The position numbers and the translations under genes are program-made. The notes under the pieces were generated by a model. It searched no databases, was not told the DNA's origin, and saw nothing but the letters and a program-made list of their open reading frames with translations. Shown here piece after piece: positions 26,801-38,376 of a DNA stretch of 64,000 nucleotides. How positions within the stretch are numbered: the first letter of the stretch is position 1; each line of letters begins with the position of its first letter. This DNA is from Neofusicoccum parvum (lineage: Eukaryota > Ascomycota > Dothideomycetes > Botryosphaeriales > Botryosphaeriaceae), in NCBI GenBank assembly GCA_020912385.1, contig CP087218.1, positions 1,922,001 through 1,986,000 of the forward strand, given 5' to 3'.

Positions 26801-29800
26801 CAGAGCCGCAAGACAGTTTCCTTGCAAGAGAGGAAGATCGAAGTGGCCATGGAATACCACAAGTTTCTAGAAAAGCAAGGGCGAACGGACGATGCGAAGA
26901 ATGTTCTCATTGGCATCTGGATTGAATACCAGGACACGCTTGACAAGAGTCAGACGATGGCAGATGTCTCCGAAACTGAGCTCTCCACTCTTCTCGCTGT
27001 CGGGCGCACGATGCAGCAGTATCGCTCGCTGGACATGGCAAAAACTATTTTCAACAGTCTATGGAGCTACTTCAGGCGTGTGGACCAACAGACGAGCGAG
27101 CTGGCTGTTGAGTCAGCCTTGAACCTCTCAAACACCTCCAAAGAGCTCATGGAAACGCAAATGACCAGCACAACCGTCGAGGAAGAGGTCTCGGAGGAGT
27201 CAATCATGGAGCTTGAGGAAATCTTTGAGTCAATCACCACCATCACGAGCATGTCTACCAACATGTCCGTCTCTGAGACCAACGAAAAGAAGCAGTCCTC
27301 AGCCTCGGCGCACAGTAGCATCATGGAAACAGCTGAGATGCTAACTTCGTTCTACGTGGAGCAGGAGCGCTGGTCTGAGGCTACCAGTACGACTATCAAG
27401 GCGCTCCAGATTGCCTGGCCATCCGTCATTGACGGAGGCACGCCCATGCCACCTTCTGAACATCGTATCGACGCAGTCACGGCTATGGCAAAGCGCCTCG
27501 CGCTGTGTTACTTCAAGAAACGCCAGATTTCCAAGGCTGAGGAGGTCCATGTGCACGTGTTTCAGGCAACCAAGAGCATGGGTGTTCAGAATGTCCACTT
27601 CCGCACGGCGACAGACGAGCTCGTGGAATTCTACGAGACCATCTACCAATTTTACAAGGCCGTGGATGCGCTCACCGAGGTGAACAAAATGCAAAAAGCA
27701 TCGCTGAAGGACAGTGATGCCGCCGTCATCCGCACTTCTTACCGGCTTGGTAGGCTGTGCAGAGATCTCGAGATGAATGAGAACGCCAAGAAGATGTTTC
27801 TTGAGATCGTGCGAGTCCTTGGCAGGGACAACGACATGCTTGGCTGGGACTCTGTTGAGGCGGCTTTGATGCTGGGCAGCATTTACACCGAGGAACAGCA
27901 GTGGGAGAAAGCCAGACAGCTGTACGCACGCCTGTGGAAAACATTCCTCACGCAGCGAGACGGGTACCAGTGGACGTGGGACTGTGTCGAAAAGTTCTAC
28001 GGTGTTTATTTCGACGTGCTGGAAAAGAAGGTCGAGGCCAACTATTCGACGCTCCTGCAGGTGGCCACCGAATACCGGCAGCGCGTTGTTGAGCTGTTCG
28101 GCGACGGACACGAGCTTACCACAAAGGCCATGCTGCACTTGGCCGCCATGTACGAGCGCAGCGAGGAACACCGTGAACAAGCCATCTCTATGTACGAGAA
28201 GGCGCTCTTGTCATCGAGCTCAACGACATCGACGACCATGCAGCAGAGCACGACTAGAAAGCTGACGCAGTCGCAGCAGCGCCTCGCGCACCTGTACTCC
28301 AAACAGACACGCACCTCTTCCAAGGGAATCTCACTCTACCAACAGGAGATCCGCAACACAGCATCAAGCCACGGATACGCATCCAGCCAGATGCTACAGC
28401 AACTGCACGAGTTCATCACGCTGACTGTGAAGACCGAGTCAAAGGAAAGTCGCGACAATGCCACGGAGCTGCTTCAGACTTCAATCCGCGAGATTATCGT
28501 CAACGAAAAGAGCACGCAGAAGCAGGTCGCGTCGGCGCACACTATTGCCAGGATGTTTTTGCAGCTCAAGGAGCGCCAGACTGCGGTCAATCTGCTCGGC
28601 AGCATGCGTCGGCAGGTAATTACGGAGGAGTACGAAAGCGACACCAAGTTCAGCCTTGTAGGGGCGGGCCAGCATTCGTTTGCATTCATCATCGCCTTTG
28701 AAGAAGCACTGTTGGACGCCAGGCACCAGCGCTTCTCCTTCAGCGAGCTGATGGCGACGCTGATGACGGAGCGGCTGCTTCACCAGAGCTACACGCGCGC
28801 CACCAAGGCCGGCGACAGCAGCTTTGAGCTCATCTTCACGCACGGCTGCCGCCTCGCCACCTTCTACAAGCAGCACCAGCGCGTCGAAGAGCACCAGAAG
28901 ATCGAGACCGATCTGCTGAAGCGCTTCGCACGCGCGTTCCAAGCCACCGAGTCGTCATCAGTGCTGCGCCACTTCTTCAGCGTCTGCATCCAGGAGATGG
29001 GCAGTGCAAACAAGCAACGCGACGACTCGGTCCCGATCGTGTCCACCGTCAGCACCGCCGTGCGGGAGCATCTCGAAGCCGGCCGGTTCCACGAGGGCTG
29101 CGAGCTCGCAGGCTTCCTCGACCGCTTCCTCCGCCTGTACGGCGCGTACGGGAACCAGGCCAACATGGAGACGGCGTTCAAGCTGTCGCTGTGGCTCGCC
29201 GGCCGGGGCGGCATCGCGCGGCGGTGCCCCGACAAGAAGCTGCAGCAGAAGATGCAAGAGCTGTCGGCCGCCGTCCTGGGAGAGGTGCTCCGGGTCATCG
29301 ACCGGCTGCACATCAAGTTCGCCGACATGCCGCTTGCGGACCTGAACGAGCTGGTTGGGCTGCTGGGCGAGCAGCAGAACTGGGACGCCCTCGAGGTAAA
29401 CGCATCCCGCCGATTTCTTTCCCCCCAATCCCGACCACCCCGACTAACCGTCCCCACCCCAGACCATCCTCTCCACCGCCTGGTCCTCCCGCCACACGTC
29501 GTCGCCCTCCCCCCGCAGCTGGTCCCCCACCACCGCCGTCGCCCTCGGCGCCCGCCTCGCCCAGGTCCGCTTCCTCCTGGCCGGCCCGCGCCGCGCCCAG
29601 GCCCTCCGCCTCGCCGAGGACATGGCCTACAACCTGCGGCGCGTGTGGGGGCTGCACGACGCCGCCACGCTGCGCGCCTTCGGCCTGCTGGCCGCGCTGC
29701 GCAACGCCGCCGGCGACGCGGCCGGCGCGCTCGCCGTCCGCGAGCACGTGCTGCGCGGGACGCTGGATGCCGTTGAGGACGGGGTGCTGGGCGCGGAGGA

Positions 29801-30350
29801 GGGCGCGGTGGTTGCGGCCGGCGTGTTCGAGGCGCTGAGGGAGGCGTTTACGGGGTGGGGCGGCGGGGGAGCGGGGGTTGAGGTGTTTAAGGGCTTGCAA
29901 GGCAGATTCGATGAGGTTTTTGTGGGTCAGAGGGCGTGGCTGAGCTGTGGCGCAGCGCAGGAGGGCGTGGAGCGGTGGGTCGTGTCGAAGGAGAAGGGGA
30001 AGAAGGTTGCGGCGGTTGAGAAGGCTTGGATGCCAGACTCATGGGAGTTCCTGGAGAAGGGTGGTGGTGAGGCTGGTGGTGCGGTCCATCGCAACAATTT
30101 GAGGCGGACGAGCGGTTTGGAGACCACGACCCGGCCGACGATGTTGTATGCAGATGATGGGTATGGTGGAGGCGGTGTGAAGGCACTAGCGGCGGACGAA
30201 AAGGGGACGGGCGCTGAGAAGGAACAGGACTTTGGAGGTGAGTCGCCGAAGACTCTGCACGAGGTGCGGCAGGTGAAGGGACAGAAATTGCAGAGTGACG
30301 ACGAGATGCTTCGGGCGTTGGAGGGCGGTGCCGTTGGAGGATCAAGGTAA
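23849..30350 (+). CDS. STAND/NACHT-type NTPase with a long helical-repeat (TPR-like) C-terminus
   Basis: Exons 23849-29395 and 29463-30350 give 2,144 residues. The first about 90 residues are Ser/Thr-rich and probably disordered. A helical domain follows (WDRVLQWAEFFASS through AACLIWGSCHVLLEL), of the kind found before NACHT modules in many fungal NLR-like proteins. The NTPase core has a Walker A, GKPGCGKT, at about residues 321-328 and a Walker B-like ILVVDGLDQL at about 420-430. A winged-helix-like segment follows (LLAAQRPLTVTEMKTLL). From about residue 780 to 1,850 the chain is made of repeated helical pairs with TPR-like spacing, for example MDRAIELQEELYQMCIEYYG. Fungal STAND proteins act in non-self recognition and programmed cell death; whether this one does is an inference. 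The C-terminal part is unusually GC-rich. Confidence 0.88.
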
Positions 30351-30629
30351 TTTCACACCGCGCACAGCGCGCTTGAGCTCTGCAACTTGATAAATTGAAA
30401 TCTATATTTGGTGTTTGCCAGCGCGTCGACAGCAGAAACGGCAGCACGTTTGCTGACTGCCGCAACGGAAACTTGGCTGAATGTTGCTTAGGCCAGGCTG
30501 CCACCAACTGCGCCCAAAGCGTAGGATCTAGGGCGTGCAGGGGTCATGATCCTACCACCAAACCAGCTTGTATAAATGGTTGCCATTGCATTGGCATCAA
30601 GTCTTGTATCTACATCGAATTCGTTCACG

Positions 30630-32536
30630 ATGTTGTTTAACAGTAACCGCGTCGGTGCCACCGTCGCCCCCCTGCTCCTTTCTTTCCATGCCGTCTCGGC
30701 GCAGATCCCCCAGGCACCGAGTGACGTAACCACCATCACCGCCCCGAACGGAGCCACCATCCGCTACAAAGAGCCCGGAAAGTCGGGCATCTGCGAGACC
30801 ACTCCCGGCGTGAATTCGTAGGTCAAGAAATGTTCTACGGGCTGCTGTGTTACTGATTGCAGCTGCAGATACTCCGGCTTCATTGATACGTCTCCCACCC
30901 GGCACACGTTTTTCTGGCTGTTCGAATCCAGAAACGATCCGGAAAACGATCCCCTTACCGTGTGGATCAACGGTGGGCCTGGCTCTGACTCGCTCGTTGG
31001 CGTCTTCACAGGTAAGCGGGTGCCCGGCAACGCCGGACGAGAAGAATACCAACCTCGAAGCAGGAAATGGTCCGTGCAGCATCAACGATGACGGCACAAC
31101 CGAGATCAATCCATTGAGCTGGAACAACGTGTCGAACGTTCTCTACCTCTCCCAGCCCGTCGGCACCGGGTTCTCGTACGCCGATCTCGAAGAGGGATCC
31201 CTTGATGAGAATTCGGGCCAGTTCCTCAGCGCTGATCTGGCAAACGTGACGGGAGTCTGGCCCGTCGTGAATGAAACGACTGTCATCGACACCAGCGAAG
31301 ATGCCGCAGTGGCTGCCTGGGAGATTGTGCAAGCCTTCTACAGCGCGCTGCCGATCCTGGACCCGAAGATCAAATCAAAGGAGTTCAACCTCTGGACAGT
31401 GAGCTACGGGTAAGCAATTCAATGAAGTTGATATTTCTAAGTTCATTGGCTAACGCAATCACAGCGGTCATTACGCGTTAGGCTCCCCGATTGCCCGTAA
31501 TTTACAGCGTGTGCAAAGATTTACTGATCACCGTTCTTCAGGCCCGCAATCATGAAGCATTTCAAGGAGCAAAATGACGAGATTGCAGCTGGCAATGCCA
31601 ATGGAACTCACCTTGAACTCAAGTCCCTCGGCGTAAGTTCATCTACCGTGTCAACATACCATCGATTCTCTGCAGACAGTCTCCTAATTGCTGCTCCACA
31701 GCTCGGCAATGCCTATATCGATGCCGCCATCCAAGCCCCGTTCTTCCCCGCCTTTGCCACCAACAACACCTACAATATAACCGCATACAACTCCTCCATC
31801 TACGACTACAGCCAAGTGGCCCTGAACATGCCCGGTATCGGCTGCCTGGCCCAGCTGTCCAACTGCGCCGCCCTGCAGGAGGCGCTGCCGCGCAACCCCA
31901 CGCGCGACGCCGTCTGCGCCGAGGCGTGGCACAGCTGCTTCGACAACGTCGAGGGCCTGTACCGCGCCTTCTCGGGCCTCGACCGCTTCGACATCCGCCT
32001 CAACGAGTCCGAGTCGCTGTTCGTGCAGGGCGAGGCCGTCGTGGCCGCCTACCTGAACGTGCCCGAGGTGCAGGACGCCATCGGCGTCGCGAGCAACTAC
32101 ACGCCCGAGAGCGCGCCCGTCATGTACGCCTTCTTCCAGTCGGGGGACGGGGCGCTGTCGGGGTTCAAGGAGGCGCTGGGGGAGCTGGCAGATGCCGGGG
32201 TGAGCGTGCTGCTGTTTAACGGAGACGCGGATTACGCGTGTAATTGGCTTGGTGGAGAGTGAGTATCCCCGGTCCCGATGGGTGAACTTCCAGATCGGTG
32301 CTGACGTTGTTTCCCACAGGGCGGTTGCCTTGGCAGTCAATTACACCGGTTCAGAGGACTTTGCAGCAGCGGAATACACGCCGTATGTTGTTGATGGCAA
32401 GGAGTACGGTCAGGCAAAGCAACACGACAAACTGGCCTTTTTGCGTGTGTATGAAGCAGGTCACATCGTTCAAGAATACCAGCCGGGTGCCATGCTGGAT
32501 TTCTTCAACAAGACCATTCACGGAGAATCTCTGTAG
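30630..32536 (+). CDS. Secreted serine carboxypeptidase, peptidase family S10
   Basis: Seven exons: 30630-30817, 30869-31011, 31064-31409, 31465-31476, 31542-31632, 31702-32258 and 32320-32536, giving 517 residues in frame. A signal peptide ends near SFHAVSA. Family landmarks are [42 protein letters not shown], and the nucleophile motif TVSYGGHY (Ser about 224). The catalytic Asp is in [13 protein letters not shown] and the His in [13 protein letters not shown], so the triad is complete. It should remove C-terminal residues from peptides at acid pH outside the cell. Val stands where most relatives have Glu before the catalytic Ser (TESYGG). The fourth exon is only 12 nt and is needed to keep the frame; it encodes GHY. 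Confidence 0.87.
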
Positions 32537-33176
32537 AGAGGTGTCAAGATGGCGGATCTTTTTATAGAGAGAGCATGTATGTTAATATTGCATATAGCGG
32601 AGTCGATCTATTAGGATGACATGAAGCCACCGAGCTGGCTGTAATTATGAACCAAAGAAGCCATCGATGTGAAAAGATATCTTCCCGAGGTCCGAACGGA
32701 CATAGCGATAGGGGCTTGACCAAAGTAGACCGGAGCATCATCTTAATATGCAGTGTCGTTGGGCAGGCGTGTAGGCAGCAACATGCAAGTGCTGCATGTG
32801 CAGATGGCGCTGCCATGCGTCTGGTTGAGGAGCAATCGGGAGCCGAAAGTGTCTAAGGGCAGTAATCCCAAGAATGATCGCCGTCAGCCTGGCAGCTGAC
32901 AACGCAAACATGATAGGGCACTAAGGCTGTTCAGTCGCTACACAAGACCAGCGTGTTGGTAAGCTGACCGCCAGCTGCAGATGCTTCGCCACACTTTCTT
33001 GGCGTACACCCAACGACGACGCATTATTTCCAGCCACAGCATGTATAAAAGTTTATACCGAGAGAGAAACCATCTACAGGGTTGCCAGATCAGGACAACA
33101 AGACGTTCTTGACGGTGAGATCGTCTGCCACTGGAAGCCCTTATCTGCACTCGCAACGATTGGAAGAGTTGAAGAA
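32537..33176. other. Intergenic, with the promoter of the next gene
   Basis: No coding region supported. A TATA box, TATAAAAG, at 33044-33051 lies about 130 bp upstream of the start at 33177. Confidence 0.5.
33044..33051 (+). promoter_or_regulatory. TATA box upstream of the gene at 33177
   Basis: TATAAAAG stands about 130 bp before the ATG, a typical position for a fungal core promoter. Confidence 0.5.
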
Positions 33177-34442
33177 ATGCTCTCCACCAAAGAAAATGGA
33201 ACAGGCGACGCTTTCATGATCCACGCCTCTTCTATTTTACTCATTGGTAAAATTGAGGGGGAGAGCCCTGCTCTCGAGGTGCCAAGTGAGGATTTAGAGA
33301 TACCTTTCGAGAAAGATCACATACGCCAAGAATCGAAATCCAATCTCATCTACAATGCACACTGCAAGGTCGGCATTCAGGACATTCTTGAGGAACTTGC
33401 AGAGCATTTCCACTTCCCCGGTACCTCGGAACCCTCTTACGAGCCCGACTCGTACCAGATCAGCGGAAACATCAGCAAAGTTGTCTCAATCGGAGCATCG
33501 AAGACATGGAAGCGCACAAAGGACACCACATACAAGGAAGGGATACTATCGCGGTATACCATGAACCAGAAAGATATATTGCCGATCCTGAACCTCTTCA
33601 TCGGACTTGAAGTCAGCCACTGCACCACCAACGCGAGACGAATCACCCCTTGGGAGGCGCTAAAGTTGGCAAATGCCGCCACGGAAGACAAGTCCAACCA
33701 CAGCTGCACTCATGCAGTGTGTCAAATAGCCTGCCTCAAAGCTTGCTAACAATTCAGCGACAGCCGCGACCGCCTCGCAGTTAAGTCCTGGACTTCGGCA
33801 GAGACAGCTACGCTGCAAGACACAGTCGATCCAGCACTGGGTGATTCCGATGACGTAGTCACCCTAAAGGCTGGACTACGAGCAGCAGTGGTCCGAGCCA
33901 TGGCACGGCTTGAGAATACTGGAGTACGTAACGGCAGCTTGCAAGCCTGGTACCCTTTCACACAGTACCCATGCACTGTCAGCATACTACCACACAAGTC
34001 AGACGGACGTGCTTGGATGCACATGCTTCAGGAGTCCATGGATACCTGCTCATTCGTCGTGATAAGCCGGTCGTGCCTCATTCCACCAACCATCTCTGGC
34101 CTTTCCTCGTTGCTTTCAAACGGATGCCCCAAGCCATCCAAGTCGGAGACCCGCAGCTTGCTGCAGACAACTCTGTACTGTGTCCGCACACCAACGAAAA
34201 AGGGGCCGCTGAAACCGACACATAAGCCCGGTGAGGAGAACTTTTTGCAACATCGCATCCTCTATCTTGGAGACCTTGGTTTCTTTGAGAGGCTTGGAGG
34301 GGGTGGCAATGTGCTGGAGTACCATTGGGGGCCCATGGCAAATATTGCAGCCAGGATGCGCAAATCCAATAAAATTGTCGTACGGGAGATGGTCTGCAGG
34401 GAAATTGTAACGCAAATGACGTCTTCTTTTCTTGTCACTTGA
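33177..34442 (+). CDS. Conserved fungal protein of unknown function
   Basis: Exons 33177-33718 and 33758-34442 join in frame to about 408 residues. The intron is only 39 nt, with the end GCTAACAATTCAG. The first half contains NAHCKVGIQDILEELAEHF and LPILNLFIGLEVSHCTTNAR. The second half has the most conserved-looking part: VSILPHKSDGRAWMHMLQES, FVVISRSCLIPPTISGLSSL, LYLGDLGFFERLGGGGNVLE, YHWGPMANIAARMRKS, and VVREMVCREIVTQMT. I have seen this block order in other filamentous-fungal hypothetical proteins but cannot assign a domain or reaction. There is no signal peptide and no membrane segment. A TATA box at 33044 supports expression. The model would fail if the very short intron is wrong, since exon 2 would then stop after a few codons. 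Confidence 0.65.
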
Positions 34443-35253
34443 GTCTGTTTGACATGCACGGGAGATCTTGTCGGCTTTCGCTGGGCGAGTTGGGAGTGGG
34501 CATACTTGTTGCTTGGCACCTTTAATGGTTGCGCGTCTACTATATCGGGCTCGTCATCCCGTGACATCTTCTGATCGCCTCTAAGCATTGATCGTTTGCT
34601 CTACTCACTGTCTTGGCGTTCTGTACACCGCAAGATCATCCTTATCGTGGGCCTTTGCTGTAGCGGAGGTCAAGCAGAATATGGCACCTGTTAGCCGGGT
34701 GTTGACAACGGGTTGCACATAAAGGCGGCACAGTGCTGACATCGCATATGTAGCGTCGTGTGTACCCTGTCCCCGACATGGGACGTATTACACCGCTCCC
34801 CAAAGGTGGGGCAGTCGTGGGAAACACAACAACGAATCTTTGCGGGTGACTAGCCCTATTCATGTTTCGGAGCTTACTCTTCGGGTCAATTGTAGCAATC
34901 GTCGTGTTGCTCAATCTCCAGAAAGGAATGGCCAGCCCAATAACACTTCTGCAGCGCGTAGGGCGGCATACAGGGTCTCTATTCCCCGACCAAATAGACG
35001 ACGGAGGCAAGATGCGAATAATCAATAGCTGTGGCCCAGCACGAATCCCTTCTTGTTTTGGCCTGGCTTTGCTTACAGAGCAGCGACAGCGATGGCGGGG
35101 AATGGGGGCTGAACTTTAATCCCGGTTCCTGGTCCGAGTCCTCGGTGTTTACAGATATTTAGTCTGAGACCGAGAGAACACTGCTGGATTTCGTCCTCAG
35201 CATTCAATCTCAGAAGTTGCACTAGATCTCACGGCCAATTGCCGATCGCAGCC
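34443..35253. other. Intergenic, about 0.8 kb
   Basis: No supported gene. Short open frames on both strands lack any family features. The promoter of the MFS pump should lie near 35253. Confidence 0.5.
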
Positions 35254-37224
35254 ATGGAAGAAATGAACAACCTCCCAGTACCCGACAAAACCACCATCAA
35301 TGTCGCGCTGCTCTCCCAAGACGAGGCTGACAAGCTTCGGTCCCAAGCTCTCAGCTCCGACCGAGAGAAGATTCCCGCGGGCTATTATTCCAGTGCCCGC
35401 ATAGTGGGCACATTTGTCGGTATTGCGCTGTCACTTGTCGGCACGTACTTTGTATACCAGGCGGCCGCGTCCGTGATCACCAGCATCAACGAAGACATTG
35501 GCCCCAGCGAGAACTCCTCCCTCTTCGCCATCGTATGGACCGCAGCACAACCCATCTCGATCCTGCTTTTCGGCTCCCTTTCTGACCGTTTTGGTCGGCG
35601 GAAATGGGCACTGGCTGCCAACGTCCTTGGTATCTTGGGCGGCATCGTTGCCGGCACCGCTAAGACCATGAACACCTTGATCGGCGCCATGGTCATGCTG
35701 GGTCTTGCGTCTGGCGTGCCCGCATCGTATCCCCTCCTGACCGGCGAGCTTGCCACCAACAAGGGCAAATTCCTCGCCACCATCACCGTCGTAGTTCCCA
35801 ACGTCATCGCCACCGGTTTCGGCCCGTACATCGGACAGCGATTAGTCGTCTACGCTACTTGGAGATGGATCTTCTGGATATACATCATGATGATGGGTGA
35901 GTGGAACTTGCTATTGTGCGAGTGCTGGAAGCTGACTCTCTTCGCAGTCCCTGGCACGGTTTGCTGGTATTTTTGGTACCACCCGCCAACTTTTGTGCAG
36001 CTCCACGGACACAACTTCGAGCGACGGCAGGCGCTTAAGCGCATCGACTACTTTGGAGTCTTGCTACTGACGGCTGGCTTGACCCTGTTCCTGCTTGGCG
36101 TCTCCTGGGGTGGCACCACTCCAGCCCTGACTTGGGATTCGGCACGTATTCTGGGACTCCTGATCCCTGGAATAGTCTGCTGCGTAGCCTTTGTCATCTA
36201 CGAGTGTCTGGTTCCAGAGTCACCAATCATTCCGATGCGATTCTTCCGGGACGTGCGCGGGTTCGCCTGCATCAACGTCATGTCGGCTGTTTTTGGTTGC
36301 ATCAACATTGCCTTCTTCATCCTCTGGCCCTCGCAGGTCATCCACATCTTTGGAAGCACCGGTAGCTGGGAACAGACGGCGTGGATGAGCTGCACGGTTA
36401 ATTTTGGGATCTGGGCGGGCATCATCATCGTGGGGCCGCTCTACCATATCATCAAGCACATTCGTTGGCAGCTCGTTGTCGCCACGGTCTGGATGTCCGT
36501 CTTCCTCGGCGTCATCACTACCGCCAATGCTAATCAGCGCGCCGCTGCCATTGCTGTTTCCTTCCTGTCCTGCCTGCCCATCGGCTGGGGTGAGGTTATC
36601 ACTATGCTGCTCGTACAGTATCTCGTCGATGACCGAGATCTGGGCGCCGCGTTCGGTACGTACGAGTGCTCTCTCCCCTTGAACCCTGTTTTGGGCTTCT
36701 ATACCTTTTCATTGCCTGTTTTCAAACCGATGTGCTGACACTGGACTTAATCAGCTGTGACCTCGGCCAATCGCACCATCCTTGGCTGTATCTTTACCTC
36801 TGTCTTCTCCGCTATTCTCACCAACAAACTTCCACAAGAACTATCCGCCCACCTAGTCCCACGTGCCCTCGATGCCGGACTGGACCCATCTTCCATCCCT
36901 GATGTCGTGGCAGCCGTCGTCGCAGGGAATAGCGCCGCCCTCTCACTTGTCCCCGGCTTGGATGACCCCACTGTTTTGAAAGCAGTGAATGAAGGCGCAA
37001 GCAGCGCGTGGGCAGGCGCTTACGCGTACGTTTACTATTGCGCTCTAGCACTGGGTCTCTGCTCGGTTATTGCGGCCGTGTGTACCAGAGACATGGACAA
37101 GTATCTGACGGGCCACATCCCCCGGCAAATTTACACAAAGAGTGAGGGTGATGTGGATGTACTAGAGAAGATGAATGGAAGTACAAGCAGGGATAACGAG
37201 AGAGAACAGCGGCCTAATGTGTAG
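35254..37224 (+). CDS. MFS efflux pump of the TRI12/drug-proton antiporter type
   Basis: Exons 35254-35896, 35948-36655 and 36755-37224 give 606 residues. A polar N-terminus is followed by about 14 hydrophobic helices. Landmarks are SISLLFGSLSDRFGRRKW-type loop 2-3 (here ISILLFGSLSDRFGRRKW), GLASGVPASYPLLTGEL, WRWIFWIYIMM, RIDYFGVLLLTAGLTLFLLG, GWGEVITMLLVQYL, and a long luminal loop (NKLPQELSAHLVPRALDAGL) before the last helix. These are features of the fungal trichothecene-efflux (TRI12) family, which exports toxic metabolites or siderophores across the plasma membrane. The substrate here is unknown. The neighbours downstream on the same side are an SDR, a P450 and a Zn2Cys6 regulator, which fits a pump for a product or xenobiotic handled by those enzymes. 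Confidence 0.88.
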
Positions 37225-38376
37225 AATAGTACTTGCACTGCATATAGAAGAAACAGGGGGCGTCTGGAGACTGAGTTGCCGTAATAACTATCTCTAAAAT
37301 CAATAGTAAGGGAATGTTTGAAGCAATTACTTTTAAGAAGACCTCGACTGTCATTTATTGAACTTTCCGAAGGACTACAGCAAACAGAGGGAAGAAAAGA
37401 CATGTTATGAAGTGGACCACGGGAATGAATGTCATACGTTGGAACTCCAGGCAGATTGGCTGCTCGCGGTCTTTTCCACCGCCGTACCTTCTCCCAAGAG
37501 TGTTAACAAGTACTGACTACCTACTCTCTCACTACTTACCAGTGCATTTTTAGTAACTACAGTTTCTGCGATTTGTCTATTCTATCTCAGATTAAACAAC
37601 CAAGCTCGTTGAGACATCGGTTGGGCCCAACGCTCCAGGCTTACATTCTGCACCTCTTCCCAAGCACCCTGCGATACAAGACTGCTTCTCAAGAATGGTG
37701 GTGAGTGAGACGAAATGCTAAAAAGACGAGGAGCAGGGGAAAATCTGGGTTTAGGGGGGAAAATATTCCCGGTAGTCACGCAGTGAGTGGTCCCTCTCGG
37801 CGAAGCAGATTGGCTGTTTGCAAAAGTATACACGCATAAAGTGACGTTGACTTTCGGCTTGCGCGGCTTCCGCACACCCGCAATCTATAGCAAAGTACGC
37901 CAAATCCATAGAACGGCTATCGGCTAATTTCTCCTATAAACTTCTTATGCTTGAAACGGATACGCAAATAGCCGTTCCGACCGGTGTTACTGTTAGCTGA
38001 GAGCTTGAAACCCCAGTATGCTACTTAAATCCGCGTATATCCGTGCTTAACTCCTGCAGTCCACATCACCGGGTATTCTCGGCAGGACATGATTCATGGC
38101 CCATCTACCTCTCCAACACCATTACCCACACAAAACTATGGGAATAGTGCCTATGTCCAAATCGGGTCGGCGGATATACCACCTCCGACGTACGAGATGT
38201 ATTCCAACTTTGAGTTAGTCGAAAGCTTGACCGTACTTTGGGAGTACAGATTGAAACTATAAGTTGAGGTGCCCGCGGACTTGAACTGAAGACACGCCAT
38301 CACCGCAACAACATTTGCAACGCATTGGTTCGACATTCCACGGCACCATTCCCAGAATCTTCACAGGATATCCATC
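37225..38376. other. Intergenic, about 1.15 kb
   Basis: No supported gene. It contains a pair of 10-bp inverted arms, GAACGGCTAT at 37911-37920 and ATAGCCGTTC at 37968-37977, in the upstream region of the SDR gene. Nothing else stands out. Confidence 0.45.

Noticed and set aside
27341..28180. 279-codon minus frame inside the STAND gene
   Set aside because: Shadow of the long plus-strand coding exon; no family features.
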